A stretch of DNA of 64,000 nucleotides from Pisaster brevispinus (Eukaryota > Echinodermata > Asteroidea > Forcipulatida > Asteriidae). Below, one piece after another: positions 24,015 to 36,011 of the stretch. The DNA is taken from NCBI GenBank assembly GCA_023634235.1, contig JAMKCF010000013.1, forward strand, positions 6,671,827-6,735,826. The letters run 5' to 3'. The stretch's first letter is position 1; every line of letters starts with the position of its first letter. The notes beneath the pieces were generated by a model. It saw only the letters and a program-made list of their open reading frames with translations. It had not been told where the DNA came from and did no database searches. A program made the translations under genes and the position numbers.

Positions 24015-25763
24015 CTATATACCAGTGTTGTAGGTCTCGAGACCGGTTTTGCCGGTCTCGGGTCTCCCCCTCGGTCTCCCCACCCTGAGGTCTCGGTCTT
24101 GGTCTCGGTCTCGGACCCATCTGGTCTCGAATATTTGGCTGGTCTCGCTTCGAGACCAGCCTTTTTTACCATTATGCAATTCATTAGAGAACATCCCAAT
24201 CTTCCTCCCCTGCCTGCGCAATACGATTTTGCATCCAACCAGTAACTAGTCTTGGTCCAAGACGTACCAGTAACATGTACAGAACACACACTGTGTAGCA
24301 TGCACATAAAATAATCCTGCACTTTGTACCATACATACATGTATCAATTATTGCTATCTATGTGAGGACTTTCCTTTGTCCCTCTAACTTAACACTTTCC
24401 ATAGACTAAGCGCACGAAAAAATGTGAGGACACAAAAATACAAAGGATTCCAATGTGAGGACAGCATTGTCCCTTTTGTATTCCTTTGTTCTACTGTCCC
24501 CACTCTTATGGTATTACCATTACAGTCACCATTGGCATCACGGTGGAGGGGTTGCTCAAAAAAAGGATAAAAGATAACAGCTTGTGAAACATCTACAGGA
24601 GTCAAAATGAATCTGCCCCTAGGTTAAGTGCACTACAGTTCCGGCAACAAATAGCTAAGAAACTACCAACCCTTGCGTACAAAATTCTGTCAGTTCCAGG
24701 CCTGCGAGAGCGGGGGGTGCTGTGGGTGCTGCAGCACCCCCAACTTTTTGGATGGGGGTGCTGGTATATACTAAAGCACCCGGAGCTGGAATATTATACT
24801 AAAAAAAAAACAAACTACAAAACAAAAGTGATATGCAAAAAAAAAAAAAGACAGTAAAAAATACTTTAATAAATACAAAAAACACCTGTTTTCAAAGTTG
24901 AGGCCTACATAAAATTAAAATAAATACAAGCCGAAAAAAGGATGTAAATAATTCAACAACTTCCCATTGTAAAAAGTAAATAAATTTAGATGCACAATGT
25001 TTTGAAGTAATTTAAAAATAAACACATATTTTACAAACAAAAATAATACTACTGCATACAGAAAATATTAAAAGATATTAGTAAAAAGCTTAATACTTAA
25101 TTTTACAATGCAGTTTTTTTTAATGGGAAACACCATGAGCAAGGAACACACTGTGCGCGCCATGCAACACAGTTTCGAAACAAACAAACAAGTCAGAATT
25201 AAACGAACAACTCTGTAATAATCGAACAACTCAGAAATAAACGAACAACTCAGAAATAAACAAACAACTCAGAAATAAACGAATATTGCAGAAAAAAGCC
25301 AACCTCGGAATTAAACCAACCAATAGCACAATAGTTTTCAAATGCTTTTACCTGGCCTCAGATGCTCACTGTTTTATTGCTGTCATAAGTTGTTTGACAT
25401 TGTCATGATGATGAAAGAAGTTGACATTCAAGCTAAATAATTTCATCGTTATTATCATTTCACAACAATTCAACTGAGAAATGGGGAAATTAATAATGAT
25501 CTACAAAGCCTTTACAAATATTTTGTTCATGCTTATACAAAAAAAATCGCAATAAAAATTACCGGTAGCCGTTAACGAGAGGCGCTTATTGTTCCCTTGG
25601 GACTTATCATTTCTGAACCTGACATATTCTGTTATTTAATGCCAATATTAACGAAATGTACGATAATTGTATGTAAACAACTAGCCTTGGAAATATTATA
25701 ACATTTGAACCAGAATTCTAGTAATTTACTGCACGAGTCTTGAAACTAAACATCTTTTCAGCA

Positions 25764-25965
25764 AACTCGAGTGATAGGAATGGGGTCAAAAATATCCAGA
25801 CCACGAAGGTTTTTGGACCATAATGGAGTAAGCAATAGGTTGACTGGGTACCCTGTGGTCACGTTCAAAAGACCGTGCAAGTCTGGCGACGAAAAGGTCA
25901 CCATTGAGCTTCCGGGCACCTTTGAGCCATCAGCTAATGTGAGATTAACGTGGGTGCAATTTTAG
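25764..25965 (+). other. Exon-like open segment inside hAT B
   Basis: About 200 bp of higher GC content, present only in this copy. It is open for ~66 codons ending at TAG 25963-25965, and includes GYPVVTFKRPCKSGDEKVT and IELPGTFEPSANVRLTW. It begins just after 'catcttttcag', a plausible splice acceptor. It may be a captured host gene fragment. I cannot name a source family. Confidence 0.35.
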
Positions 25966-26115
25966 GTGATTTTTATTATTATTTGTTTTTACATCACTTG
26001 TTTCCACATCAAAAACATTTCGGTGGAATGGCTATACATTTTAAACTGACAATTTAATGAGCAAAATTTAAATAAAATCATGAAAATAAAAATGAAGAAA
26101 CCCTGCTCAACATTC

Positions 26116-26188
26116 TATCGCTTTGAGCGGCTGGGCGGTCCAGTGGCTACCTTTTAGCCACTGGACAGCCCAGTCGCCCAAAGCGATA
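26116..26188. repeat. 73-bp palindrome inside hAT B
   Basis: The left arm tatcgctttgagcggctggg pairs with its inverse after a short central loop (arms contain ccagtggcta / tagccactgg). The same structure is in the other family members at 30143-30213 and 33507-33575. Confidence 0.8.
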
Positions 26189-27700
26189 CACTGTAACATG
26201 CGGAGGGAAACTCTCACCAGCTTGTGCTTGTAGAAAAAAAACGTGACATCAAAATAAAACTAACTAGCCATCGGTATGCTTTGTTCAAGTCAATGGCAAT
26301 CATTACTAGTTATTAATTTCCCCTGACTGGTAAAATGATAATAAGGATGAAATTATTTAGCTTTAATGTAATGTTTCGTTCATCATCATGGTATTAAATG
26401 TCAAAAACGTATGACTAAAAGCAATTGATCAGTGAGCATTTGATGCCAGGGATAAGCCTTCAAAAACTATTGTGTTCATCCTTATACAAAATAATCGCCA
26501 TATGAATTACCAGTAGCCGTTAACGAGAGGCACTAATTGTTCCCTTGGGTTTTATCACTTCTAAACATGACATATTCCGTTATTCAATGACAATATTAAC
26601 GAAAGGACGATAAATGTACGTAAACAACTAGCATTGGAAATATTTTTCAGTTTGAGCCACGGTTTTAGTAATTTACTGCAAGAGTCTCGAAAAACTAAAT
26701 ATCTTTCCAACCAACATCGCCTCATCATTTTGGGGTAGTCATTTTGCAAATTACACTAAGAATATTCCTGCCTGCCCCCCCCCCCCCCCAAGGAGAGATT
26801 TATGTGCCAAATCGTGTCTCTGATTGTACGAAAGAGCATTTTAAGAACTTAAGCGGGCCCGGACCATACGCCGTATAGGACAATTGTCTTTGAAAAAAAC
26901 CCAGCACCCCTTTGATAAAATTTGTTCTCGCGGGCCTGGTCAGTTCCAGCAAACTCTGCAGAGTCTTTAGCAGGGGGTGACATTATCATGCACTCCTATC
27001 AGGCAAGACTGTCAGTGGAAATGTTGGGCATGCTTATGTTTTAAAAATGCAATGAGAATGTTCTTTAAAATGTGCCACAAATAAACAAACCAATTTTTTT
27101 AGATGTACAATTATCGTGTTTCTTTCACCTGACCAATGGATTGGTAGAAGTGTTAAATTTTGGTTGACACCTGTGTTTTGTCATGATGATGTTTTCCCAA
27201 TTCTGTGATTTTCTTTTTTCATATATCGTCCCTTTCTAGGATACAATCTTTCCATCAAATATATTACAGATTTATTTCCCCATTTGTGCTGGGTAGGTCT
27301 TTTATACAGATGAGTAATACTAAACAAAAAAAATCATAGAAGTTCACATGATTGATGTCTAGACCTGGTACATGTAGACAAGATGAGACTGCTTTTATTT
27401 CAGCACTTTTCTTTTTGATATGACGAGGAGTCAGGAATACATCCTTTGTTTTTTGTTAGTAGCTTGGTTTTTACCATTCTTTTCACATGTTGTTTACTTG
27501 TTTTCAATTCATGAGAATACAATTGTTTGCACAATCACTCATACAATTTCACAAATTTACTTGACTCTTTTATTAATTAATTTATTCATTAAGGTCTCGG
27601 TCTCGGTCTCGGTCTCGGACCTTTATGGTCTCGGTCTGAAGGTCTCGGTCTCGGTCTTGGTCTCGGACTATCGGGTCTCGACTACAACACTGCTATATAC

Positions 27701-29220
27701 ACATTTTTTTGAATATTTAACAGGAATAGGAATGAAATCGTTCAGCATTATCTCTTGCTTATGTATTTATGTAATTGTCCCAAACGGCAAAGTAACAGAT
27801 AATAAACATTGGAGTCCAGATTGGAGTCAAATTTTCTTTGATCAAATTAGGCCCTCTACGCCTTCTTGTTCGCCTTCTATGTTTTGTCGGCATTTATGGT
27901 CAAGTTCGCGCAAGAGCTGACGTTGGCCGTTGTTCGAATAAGTTTTCAGCCCGGTCTAGTCGACAGTGCTTGGACTACACTACTCGACTGATCGGCAGCA
28001 GCCCCATGTCCCCTAAGGCACCGGTTTCACAGGCCAAATGATTTTATTGGATACAATGATTTCATTGGATAAACGTGCGGTGATATAAGCTTATCGTATT
28101 TGTGTTATGGTTGGTCCGAGGTAATTGTCAGCTTGTACTTCCGATCGTATCATGACAGCTTGTGCATAATGTTTACAAGAACAAGTACATCCACATGTAT
28201 ATGCATGTACCACTGTTGTTTTATTCACTATGTAATGTGTGTACATGAATTGACTGCGAACCGTGTGAAATTGATAAAAGGTCAAAGGTGCATCTGGCAA
28301 GATCCGGCCAGGCATTAAGGCAGGTATCTGGCGTTATTCACGAGCCTCGAAGTGTGACGCCAGATGTTCAGGCTACCCTATGATGTGACATTAGAAAAAA
28401 GTTGTGCATCTTTACGCACGCATGATCGACGGCGCTGTATCAAATTATTGAGCACGCATTTACAACTATCGGCTCGCTGTGTGACAACATCGGCTCGGAA
28501 AAGTACGTCGTTCATTGGCTGTAGGATCGGTATAGAGGGCAACGCAAGGGGAAATCTTGGCATAATACCAGTTCGTTTGCTCGGAACTCCACCCAGTGCT
28601 TGCATACACAATGAGTCCAAATTGTTTCATACGGTGCTCACCTTGAACGAGTTCATAGTCCATTTGTAAGGTTTAATTAGCCATTCGAAAACATATTCAC
28701 CATGGTTGACTAATTAATGGGTAACGAGTTACCAAAGCGTCAACCCTTCGCCATATTGACGCACTGACTGTGCCAAAGAAAGAGTGCGGTACCTATGGCA
28801 TAAACATCATCATTCTTCCCATTGTGTAGAACATTGGCCAATTTAAACGCCTCGTAGGTTTCTCTGGCGAACCGTGGCACAGTTTAAGTACGTAGTTCTC
28901 GCATATCCATGCAACGTTTGCGCATTTTTCATCAAGGTTATAATAATCTGAAACTATCATTCGTTCAACCAAGTGAACCAAGCTTACGGAACAATTTTTT
29001 TCTGACACCCACCTGCCTCTTAAACTTTATTAATTGTTGTTGGTCTTTAGTGTACTTTGAGGCCCCTGTTGATATACCAAGACCGAAACAATATACCTTT
29101 GTACCAATGAATACACAGATTTTAAGGTCCGGTTTTTAAGAGTACAGTAGGTCCGGGCTCACGCCTGAGGACAGACATAATAAGGTTTGGAAACAAAGTA
29201 TGGAAGTTGTATTTGGGTTT
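27701..29220. other. Intergenic, end of duplication copy 2 then unclassified DNA
   Basis: Similarity to copy 1 fades near 27770. From there to 29220 I see no recognisable gene or repeat. Overlapping open frames on both strands around 28360-28670 lack domain-like patterns. Confidence 0.5.
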
Positions 29221-29330
29221 AAGGACACAAGAACGTCACGACTGGGACTCGAACCCACACTCTGCTAGTCAGAAACACCAGAGCTTGTGTTCGGTGTTCT
29301 TATCCGCTCGGCCCCGACATGCCAGTGAAG
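29221..29330 (-). mobile_element. tRNA(Ser/Leu)-like SINE head
   Basis: On the minus strand it reads ggggccgagcggataagaac (A box) and gtgggttcgagtcccagtc (B box) with a long variable-arm-like insert, as in class II tRNAs. No matching acceptor stem. Family members are at 32130-32500, 39722-40160 and 56320-56575. Confidence 0.65.
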
Positions 29331-29790
29331 AGTGAAATCATACACGCGAGAGGTTTTTTGTTGTTGCAGGATGCAAAGACAAAAATAGGATCGTAACGCT
29401 CTCAAAATGTTCAAACGCTTTTTCAAGAAGTTTTGGCGGTTATGAAGCTTCACCCCACGTTAAGTGAGAATCGTGTAATGGAAGGCAAGCTTAAAACAAG
29501 TTTAAGGCGTCGTATACAGTTCTTTGTAAAAATTAGAAAGGAGAAGGGGGAGGTAGGAAAAATGAGCGAATAGTGAAGGGCAAAAAAGGAAGTCAGTTTA
29601 AATCTGCTTCTTTCCAATTTTCCCCCCAGATTATGGCGAATTTGGGGTTACTAGCAAACTCGGGGAGCCAAAACTCATTTTTAATTTACGAAAAAGAAAA
29701 AGCAAGCTTGCAACCAATTCATGTGCGTTTCGGCAAGTCTTAATTTGATTTCATCGATTGCAAAATAAAAAAAATGTAGTAGATACTCAA

Positions 29791-30933
29791 CCCCGCGAGA
29801 GCGGGAGGTGCTGTGGGTGCTGCAGCACCCCAACTTTTTGGAAGGGGGTGCTGGTATACTAAAGCACCCGGAGCTGGAATATTATACTAAAGCACCCAGA
29901 CGGATAAATACATACAAAACAGAAATCACAAAAACAAAAGCAAACAAACAAGCAAAAAACAACAACAAACAAACAAACAAACAAGCAAACAAACAAACAA
30001 ACAAACAAACAAACAAACACCCCAACAAACAAACAAACAAACAAAAAACATACATTAAATCACAAATATTTAAGGAACTTACACAAAAATAAAAATCTAA
30101 ATCACAAAACAAAAGTGATATGCAAAAAACAAACAAACATATTATCGCTTTGAGCTGCTGGGCGGTCCAGTGGCTACCTTTTAGCCACTGGACAGCCCAG
30201 TTGCCCAAAGCGAAACACTGTAACGTGCGGTGGAAAACTCTCACCAGCTTGTGCTTGTAGAAAAACTTGACGTCGAAATAAAACTAAAATAGCCATCGGT
30301 ACGCTTTGTTCAAGTCAATGGCAATCATTACTAGTTTTTAATTTCCCCCTGACTGGTAAAATGTTAATAAGGATGAAATTATCTAGCTTTAATGTCATTT
30401 TTCGTTCATCACCATGGTAATGTCAAAAACGTAAGACTAAGCAATTGATCAGTGAGCATTTGATGCCAGAGATAAGCCTTCAAAAACTATTGTTTGTGTA
30501 CATCCTTATAAAAAAAAATAACGAGAGGCACTTATTGCTCCCTTGGGTCTTATCACTTCTAAACCTGACATATTCCGTTACTCCATGACAATAATAAACG
30601 AAAGGACGATAAATGTACGTAAACAACTATGCATTGGAAATATTTTTCAATTTGAGCCACGATCTAGTAATTTACTGCAAGAGTCTCGGAAAACTTAATA
30701 TCTTTTCACCAAACATCGCCTCGTCATTTTGGGGTAGTAATTTTGCAAATTACACTAATAATGTTCTTGCCCCCCCCAAAAAAGGGGAGAGATTTATGTG
30801 CCAAGTCGTGTCTCTGATTGTACGAAAGAGCATTTTAAAAACTTAAGCGGGCCCGGACCATACGCCGTATACGACAATTGTCTTTGAAAAAACCCCAGCA
30901 CCCCTAATGCAAACATTTGTTCTCGCGGGCCTG
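29791..30933. mobile_element. hAT B, copy 2
   Basis: Shares start (ccccgcgagagcgggaggtg) and end (ttctcgcgggcctg) with copies 1 and 3. Left flank atactcaa matches copy 3, but the right flank (aacgatat) does not, so it lacks a target duplication. This suggests rearrangement after the duplication. Contains a (CAAA)n tract at about 29938-30047. Confidence 0.85.
29938..30047. repeat. (CAAA)n microsatellite
   Basis: About 110 bp, interrupted by caccccaa. The Thr-Asn-Lys-Gln and Cys-Leu-Phe-Val frames across it are artefacts. Confidence 0.95.
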
Positions 30934-31673
30934 AACGATATGCTGATTATGCCAGTGATTACACCGCTAAAATGAAGGTCGAAGATGGACAATTTAGCCA
31001 CATTGCCTGCATGAATGTATAATCGCACCGTGACTGTTGCATGAACTGCCGGATGTGTGTATGTAATAGGCAGCGCTGGCAGACAAATAGACACTGTTTA
31101 ACGACTTGTCATCAAATCTAATTAAAGGCTTGCATACCTGTAACTTTGAAAGGCGAATTAAATTTCTCTAACTGTTATCTCAGTCAATATCAACAATCTC
31201 TATTACAGCCTCAAAGGCATCCAGCTTACTCGTGGGTGATGAGAAGCAATTACAGTTAATTGTCTTGCCCAAGAACGCAAGTGTCATGACCGGGATTCGA
31301 ACCCACACTCTGATGACCCAGCCAAACGTGAGTTCCATGAGTACAGGCTTTAACTTTAATCATGGGGTAACACAGCAAAAGGAACAATATGACTGCAATT
31401 AACAAAACACAGGATGTAAATGAAATGTAAACAGCACAGAAACGCCTCTTACAAAGAACAAGCTCAAGTGCCAGTAAAGGAGCTATTGTCAGCATAGTAT
31501 CCCTAAATTAGGTTTCATCTGAGAAAAAATGGAAAAAGCCAAATTTCAACTGATAATGGTAGGAATGGGTGTCAGCATTGACCAACAAAAAGTAAGGACT
31601 GATAGGGGTGGGGAAATTGTTTTTTTTTCAGGGGGGGGGGGGTCATTGAAACTTGGGGGTCATTGACCCAAAT
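30934..31673. other. Junction with fragments of other repeats
   Basis: About 30960-31005 matches the start of the 1.68-kb tandem unit, and 31010-31110 matches 12465-12570 of duplication copy 1. A SINE head on the minus strand lies at about 31250-31335 (accgggattcgaacccacac). Poly-T/poly-G at 31619-31642. No gene. Confidence 0.55.
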
Positions 31674-32216
31674 TTTGCTCAAAGTATGTTGTGTTTGGTA
31701 TCAAATGAAAGGAAATTGAATTTTAAACTATTGTAGTGATGTTTATTTTGTCATTTGTTCATCCTGTAAAAAAGTAACAGTTGATTGAAGACGCGGTGCT
31801 GGTTAGCAAGGAATCAGCAAGCACTTAAATTGTGTTCAATGTATATTGTGCTGTAGAGTCTTTGTAGAGATGGGAGTCAGTGGAACTCTTAACTGAATTA
31901 GTCCCAGTGGACATCATTCTAAGCACATGATATAAACATCATGCCTTAAAGACATGAGGGATCCACACAGGACAGGAAAGGGGGTAATTGCCCTGTAATC
32001 TGATCCCACTGTCTTACCTTACAGAGGTGTCGTAAATTTGTTAAAATAATAACAATAATAGTATAAATAATAATACTGGGTTCTTGTTTAGCGTTTCATT
32101 ACACCCTAGGGGCATTTATCAAAGCGCGTAGTATTTTTTCCTGCAAAGTATGAGGAGCTACATTTTGAAGTACGAGACCTATTCCTTTAAAGCACCATGT
32201 AATGGTTTACAAGGTG
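31674..32216. repeat. Tandem duplication segment Y, copy 1
   Basis: Near-identical to 34392-35079 except for a 132-bp foldback element in the second copy; the empty site here is between 32013 and 32014. Non-coding. Confidence 0.85.
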
Positions 32217-32500
32217 CTGTGGCGCAATATACTGCCGATCAGACCAGGAACACCGGAGCAAACCCCTTTTCTTTACGATAAGTGCACTGGGTTCTTTTAC
32301 ATTAGACAACATTTGACAACACAATGAGACCTACAGCTTCACGTACCATCCGAGGGACACAGCAGTAATGGTTAAGTGTCTTGCTTAAGGACACAAGAAC
32401 GTCATGACTGGGACTCGAACCCACACTCTGCTAGTCAGAAACACCAGAGCTTGTGTTCGGTGTTCTTATCCGCTCGGCCCCGACATGCCAGTGAAGAGTG
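32130..32500 (-). mobile_element. SINE with tRNA(Ser/Leu)-like head
   Basis: The tRNA-like head is at about 32397-32490 on the minus strand. The body continues to about 32130 and includes the inverse of ccggtgttcctgg and agcaccttgtaaacc, which match the plus-strand copy at 39829-40160. Confidence 0.65.
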
Positions 32501-32950
32501 AAATCATACACGTGAGAGGTTTTTTTTTCAGGGTGCAAAGACAAAAATAGGATCGTAACGCTCTCAAAATGTTCAAACGCTTTTTCAAGAAGTTTTGGCG
32601 GTTATGAAGATTCACCCCATGTTGAGTGAGAATCGTGTATTGGAAAGCAAGCTTAAAACAAGTTTAAGGCGTCGTATACAGTTCTTTGTAAAAATTAGAA
32701 AGGAGAAGGGGGAGGTAGGAAAAATGAGCGAATAGTGAAGGGCAAAAAAGGAAGTCAGTTGAAATCTGCTTTTTTCCAATTTTTCCCCAGATTATGGCGA
32801 ATTTGGGGTTACTAGCAAACTTGGGGAGCCAAAACTCATTTTTAGTTTACGAAAAAGAAAAAGCAAGCTTGCAACCAATTCATGTGCGTTTCGGCAAGTC
32901 TTAATTTGATTTCATCGATTGCAAAATAAAAAAATGTAGTAGATACTCAA

Positions 32951-34202
32951 CCCCGCGAGAGCGGGAGGTGCTGTGGGTGCTGCAGCACCCCAACTTTTTG
33001 GAAGGGGGTGCTGGTATATACTAAAGCACCCGGAGCTGGAATATTATACCAAAGCACCCAGAGGGATAAATACATACAAAACAGAAATCACAAAAACAAA
33101 AGCAAACAAACAAGCAAAAAACAACAACAAACAAACAAACAAACAAGCAAACAAACAAACAAACAAACAAACAAACAAACAAACAAACAAACAAACAAAC
33201 AAACAAACAAACAAACAAACAAACACCCCAACAAACAAACAAACAAACAAACAAACAAACAAACAAACAAACAAACAAACAAACAAACAAACAAACAAAC
33301 AAACAAACAAACAAACAAACAAACAAACAAACAAACAAACAAACAAACAAACAAACAAACAAACAAACAAACAAACAAACAAACAAACAAACAAACCAGC
33401 AAACAAAAAACATACATTAAATCACAAATATTTAAGGAACTTACACAAAAATAAAAATCTAAATCACAAAACAAAAGTGATATGCAAAAAAAAAAAGACA
33501 ACATCCTATCGCTTTGAGCTGCTGGGCGGTCCAGTGGCTACCTTTTAGCCACTGGACAGCCCAGTTGCCCAAAGCGAAACACTGTAACGTGCGGTGGAAA
33601 ACTCTCACCAGCTTGTGCTTGTAGAAAAACGTGGTATCAAAATAAAACTAAAATAGCCATCGGTACGCTTTGTTCAAGTCAATGGCAATCATTACTAGTT
33701 ATTAATTTCCCCCTGACTGGTAAAATATTAATAAGGATGAAATTATTTAGCTTTAATGTCATTTTTCGTTCATCATCATGGTAATGTCAAAAACGTATGA
33801 CTTATAAGCAATTGATCAGTGAGCATTTGATGCCAGAGATAAGCCTTAAAAAACTTTTGTTTGTGTACATCCTTTAAAAAAAATAACGAGAGGCACTTAT
33901 TGCTCCCTTGGGTCTTATCACTTCTAAACCTGACATATTCCGTTATTCAGTGACAATATTAACGAAAGGACGATAAATGTACGTCAACAACTATGCATTG
34001 GAAATATTTTTCAATTTGAGCCACGATCTAGCAATTTACTGCAAGAGTCTCGAAAAACTAAATATCTTTTCACCCAACAACGCCTCGTCATTTTGGAGTA
34101 GTCATTATGCAAATTATACTAATGATATTCCTACGCTGTATACGACAATTGTCATTGAAAAAACCCAGCACCCCTTTGCAAAAATTTGTTCCCGCGGGCC
34201 TG
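32951..34202. mobile_element. hAT B, copy 3
   Basis: Flanked by a perfect 8-bp duplication, atactcaa (32943-32950, 34203-34210). Terminal repeats match those of copy 1, with a mutated first few bases (CCCCGCGAGAG). Interior contains the 73-bp palindrome (33507-33575) and a greatly expanded (CAAA)n tract. No transposase. Confidence 0.9.
33100..33410. repeat. (CAAA)n microsatellite, expanded
   Basis: About 310 bp of nearly pure CAAA, almost three times longer than in the sister element at 29938-30047. Confidence 0.97.
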
Positions 34203-34391
34203 ATACTCAACTTAAGAATGGTCAAAGTGTCGCCTTGAATGCCTTGAATGAACAGTCTTGAATAAATGAAAGAGAATGACTGAAAGGAATCTGAACGAAA
34301 ACGAAATCATGTGTGTACGAAAACGAAACCAATAGCTATACAGAAACCCTAGTTTGAGTGGATTAAGGGAAAATGCTCGAAAAAATTTACT

Positions 34392-35079
34392 TTTTGCTCA
34401 AAGTATGTTGTGTTTGGTATCAAATGAAAGGAAATTGAATTTTAAATTATGAAAGTGATGTTTATTTTGTCATTTGATCATCCTGTAAAAAAATAACAGT
34501 TGATTGAAGACGCGGTGCTGGTTAGCAAGGAATCAGCAAGCACTTAAATTGTGTTCAATGTATATTGTGCTGTAGAGTCTTTGTAGAGATGGGAGTCAGT
34601 GGAACTCTTAACTGAATTAGTCCCAGTGGACATCATTCTAAGCACATGATATAAACATCATGCCTTAAAAGACACGAGGGATCCACACAGGACAGGAAAG
34701 GGGGGGGGGGGGTAATTGCCCTGTAATCTGATCCCACTGTCGTGGGCTGTGTCCGAAACGGCGACTTCGGCTACAGCTACGGCTAGATCGCGCGCGTCTG
34801 CCTATTCTTCAACACTGGCAGACGCGCTGGTCTAGCTGTAGCTGTAGTCGAAGTCGCCGTTTCGGACACGGCCTTACCTTACAGAGGTGTCGTAAATTTG
34901 TTAAAATAATAACAATAATAGTATAAATAATAATACTGGGTTCTTGTATAGCGTTTTATTACACCCTACGGGCATTTATCAAAGCGCGTAGTATTTTTTC
35001 CTGCAAAGTATGAGGAGCTACATTTTGAAGTACGAGACCTATTCCTTTATAGCACCATAAAATGGTTTACAAGGTGCCC
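34392..35079. repeat. Tandem duplication segment Y, copy 2
   Basis: Paralog of 31674-32216 with the foldback insertion at 34742-34873 and a longer poly-G run (34701-34712). Confidence 0.85.
34742..34873. mobile_element. 132-bp foldback MITE with empty site in paralog
   Basis: Long arms: ggctgtgtccgaaacggcga at 34745 onward pairs with tcgccgtttcggacacggcc ending at 34873. The inner parts also pair imperfectly (ctacagctac, gcgcgtctgcc). Comparison with 31674-32216 gives its exact extent. No target duplication longer than one base is evident. Confidence 0.85.
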
Positions 35080-35974
35080 ATGTAGTTTGGGAATTACAGG
35101 TCGTTGCACTTTTGACCTTGCAGTTTTGTTACAATTTGATTGTTTGTTTATTGTTATATGTATTTCCAACTTGCTTGTTTTTTTCACTACATCTTTGTAC
35201 TTCAGAAACCTCGGTATGGAATGTGGCGGAGTGATGAAGACTGTTACCTTAAACTAAAGCCGCTAACATCTTTGCATATTTTGCAAATAAAATGCACACC
35301 ATTGAGCAATCTTCAAACACTTCACTGCATTTCATTTCAAATAAATTTTTTCAAACAATGTCTCAGGTGCGGTTGCGCAACTGAGAGGGGGGGGGGGGGA
35401 GGGGGTGCTGGCGGTATAGGGGGTGCTGGCGGTATAGAAGGGAACAATTTTCAAAAATAAAAACATGTAAAACCAGACCACAAAGGGTGTGTAAAACATT
35501 GGTTAGATTGGTAATATAAATGATCAGAGACTTGGACATAGCTTACATGGTACAACGATGACCACGGTGGGAAACTTCCCCCTGAAATATGTGTGCATGA
35601 AATGCATTAATTTTTCAGAAATGAGTAAAACATTTAGCAGTTTTTGTTGTTGTTTTGTTTTACAATTCTCTCACGACTCTGATGACCGATTGAGCTTAAA
35701 CTTTCACAGGTTTGTTATTTCGTGTATAGGCCTATGTTGGTTCACATAAAGTGCGGAAACTGGTATTTGACAGTTGCCAATGTTGCGCACGTGCTTTTTT
35801 AAAGCAATTTGTTTACGCACATTAAATAGGCATGTAGACTTACATTAATGTAGCCCTAGTTTCCATGTAGCATCCTTTTGAGTTTGAGCGAATCGAGACA
35901 ATCCCCACCCTGGCAATCTAACAACTGCCACTGTACACCATTACCAGCAAGACAACAAAGCAGTTTCACATTCA

Positions 35975-36011
<37 letters not shown>

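Larger units (their letters stand above)
24697..26938. mobile_element. Non-autonomous hAT transposon B, copy 1 (nested in hAT A)
   Basis: Starts CAGGCCTGCGAGAG and ends with the inverse of CAGGCCCGCGAGAAC, flanked by the perfect 8-bp duplication gtcagttc (24689-24696, 26939-26946). GGGTGCTG repeats lie near both ends. Internally it holds a partial tandem duplication (about 25380-25765 resembles 26410-26720) and a palindrome at 26116-26188. No transposase. Two shorter relatives are at 29791-30933 and 32951-34202. Confidence 0.92.
24023..27692. mobile_element. Non-autonomous hAT transposon A, interrupted by hAT B
   Basis: Starts CAGTGTTGTAGGTCTCGAG and ends with its inverse, CGACTACAACACTG. 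It is flanked by a perfect 8-bp direct repeat, ctatatac, at 24015-24022 and 27693-27700. The 8-bp duplication and CAGTGTTGTAG end are typical of hAT. Both subterminal regions (24031-24160 and 27593-27680) are dense in GGTCTC/GGTCTCGG, likely transposase-binding repeats. Without the inner element it would be about 1.42 kb. No transposase frame seen. The paralogous position in duplication copy 1 (near 16075) is uninterrupted. Confidence 0.92.
17880..27770. repeat. Segmental duplication, copy 2 (carries FReD gene 2, split by nested hATs)
   Basis: Direct-orientation paralog of 7897-16170 (landmarks given there). It lacks the 1.4-kb segment 8120-9560. It carries its own extra block at about 21970-22820 and a 3.67-kb hAT insertion at 24023-27692. 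Similarity to copy 1 resumes after that insertion for about 80 bp. Confidence 0.85.
29221..30933. repeat. Tandem duplication segment X, copy 1
   Basis: Matches 32397-34202 (offset about 3.18 kb). It includes a minus-strand SINE head (29221-29330), about 450 bp of unique sequence, and hAT B copy 2. The partner segment Y occurs at 31674-32216 and 34392-35079, so the locus reads X-Y-X-Y. Confidence 0.85.

Noticed and set aside
27420..27920. 166-residue frame spanning the right end of hAT A
   Set aside because: Crosses the transposon boundary and GGTCTC repeats; not a transposase.
32973..33548. Long open frames of Thr-Asn-Lys-Gln and, on the other strand, Cys-Leu-Phe-Val repeats (also 29808-30244)
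   Set aside because: They are translations of a (CAAA)n microsatellite inside hAT elements, open in several frames at once, so not genes.
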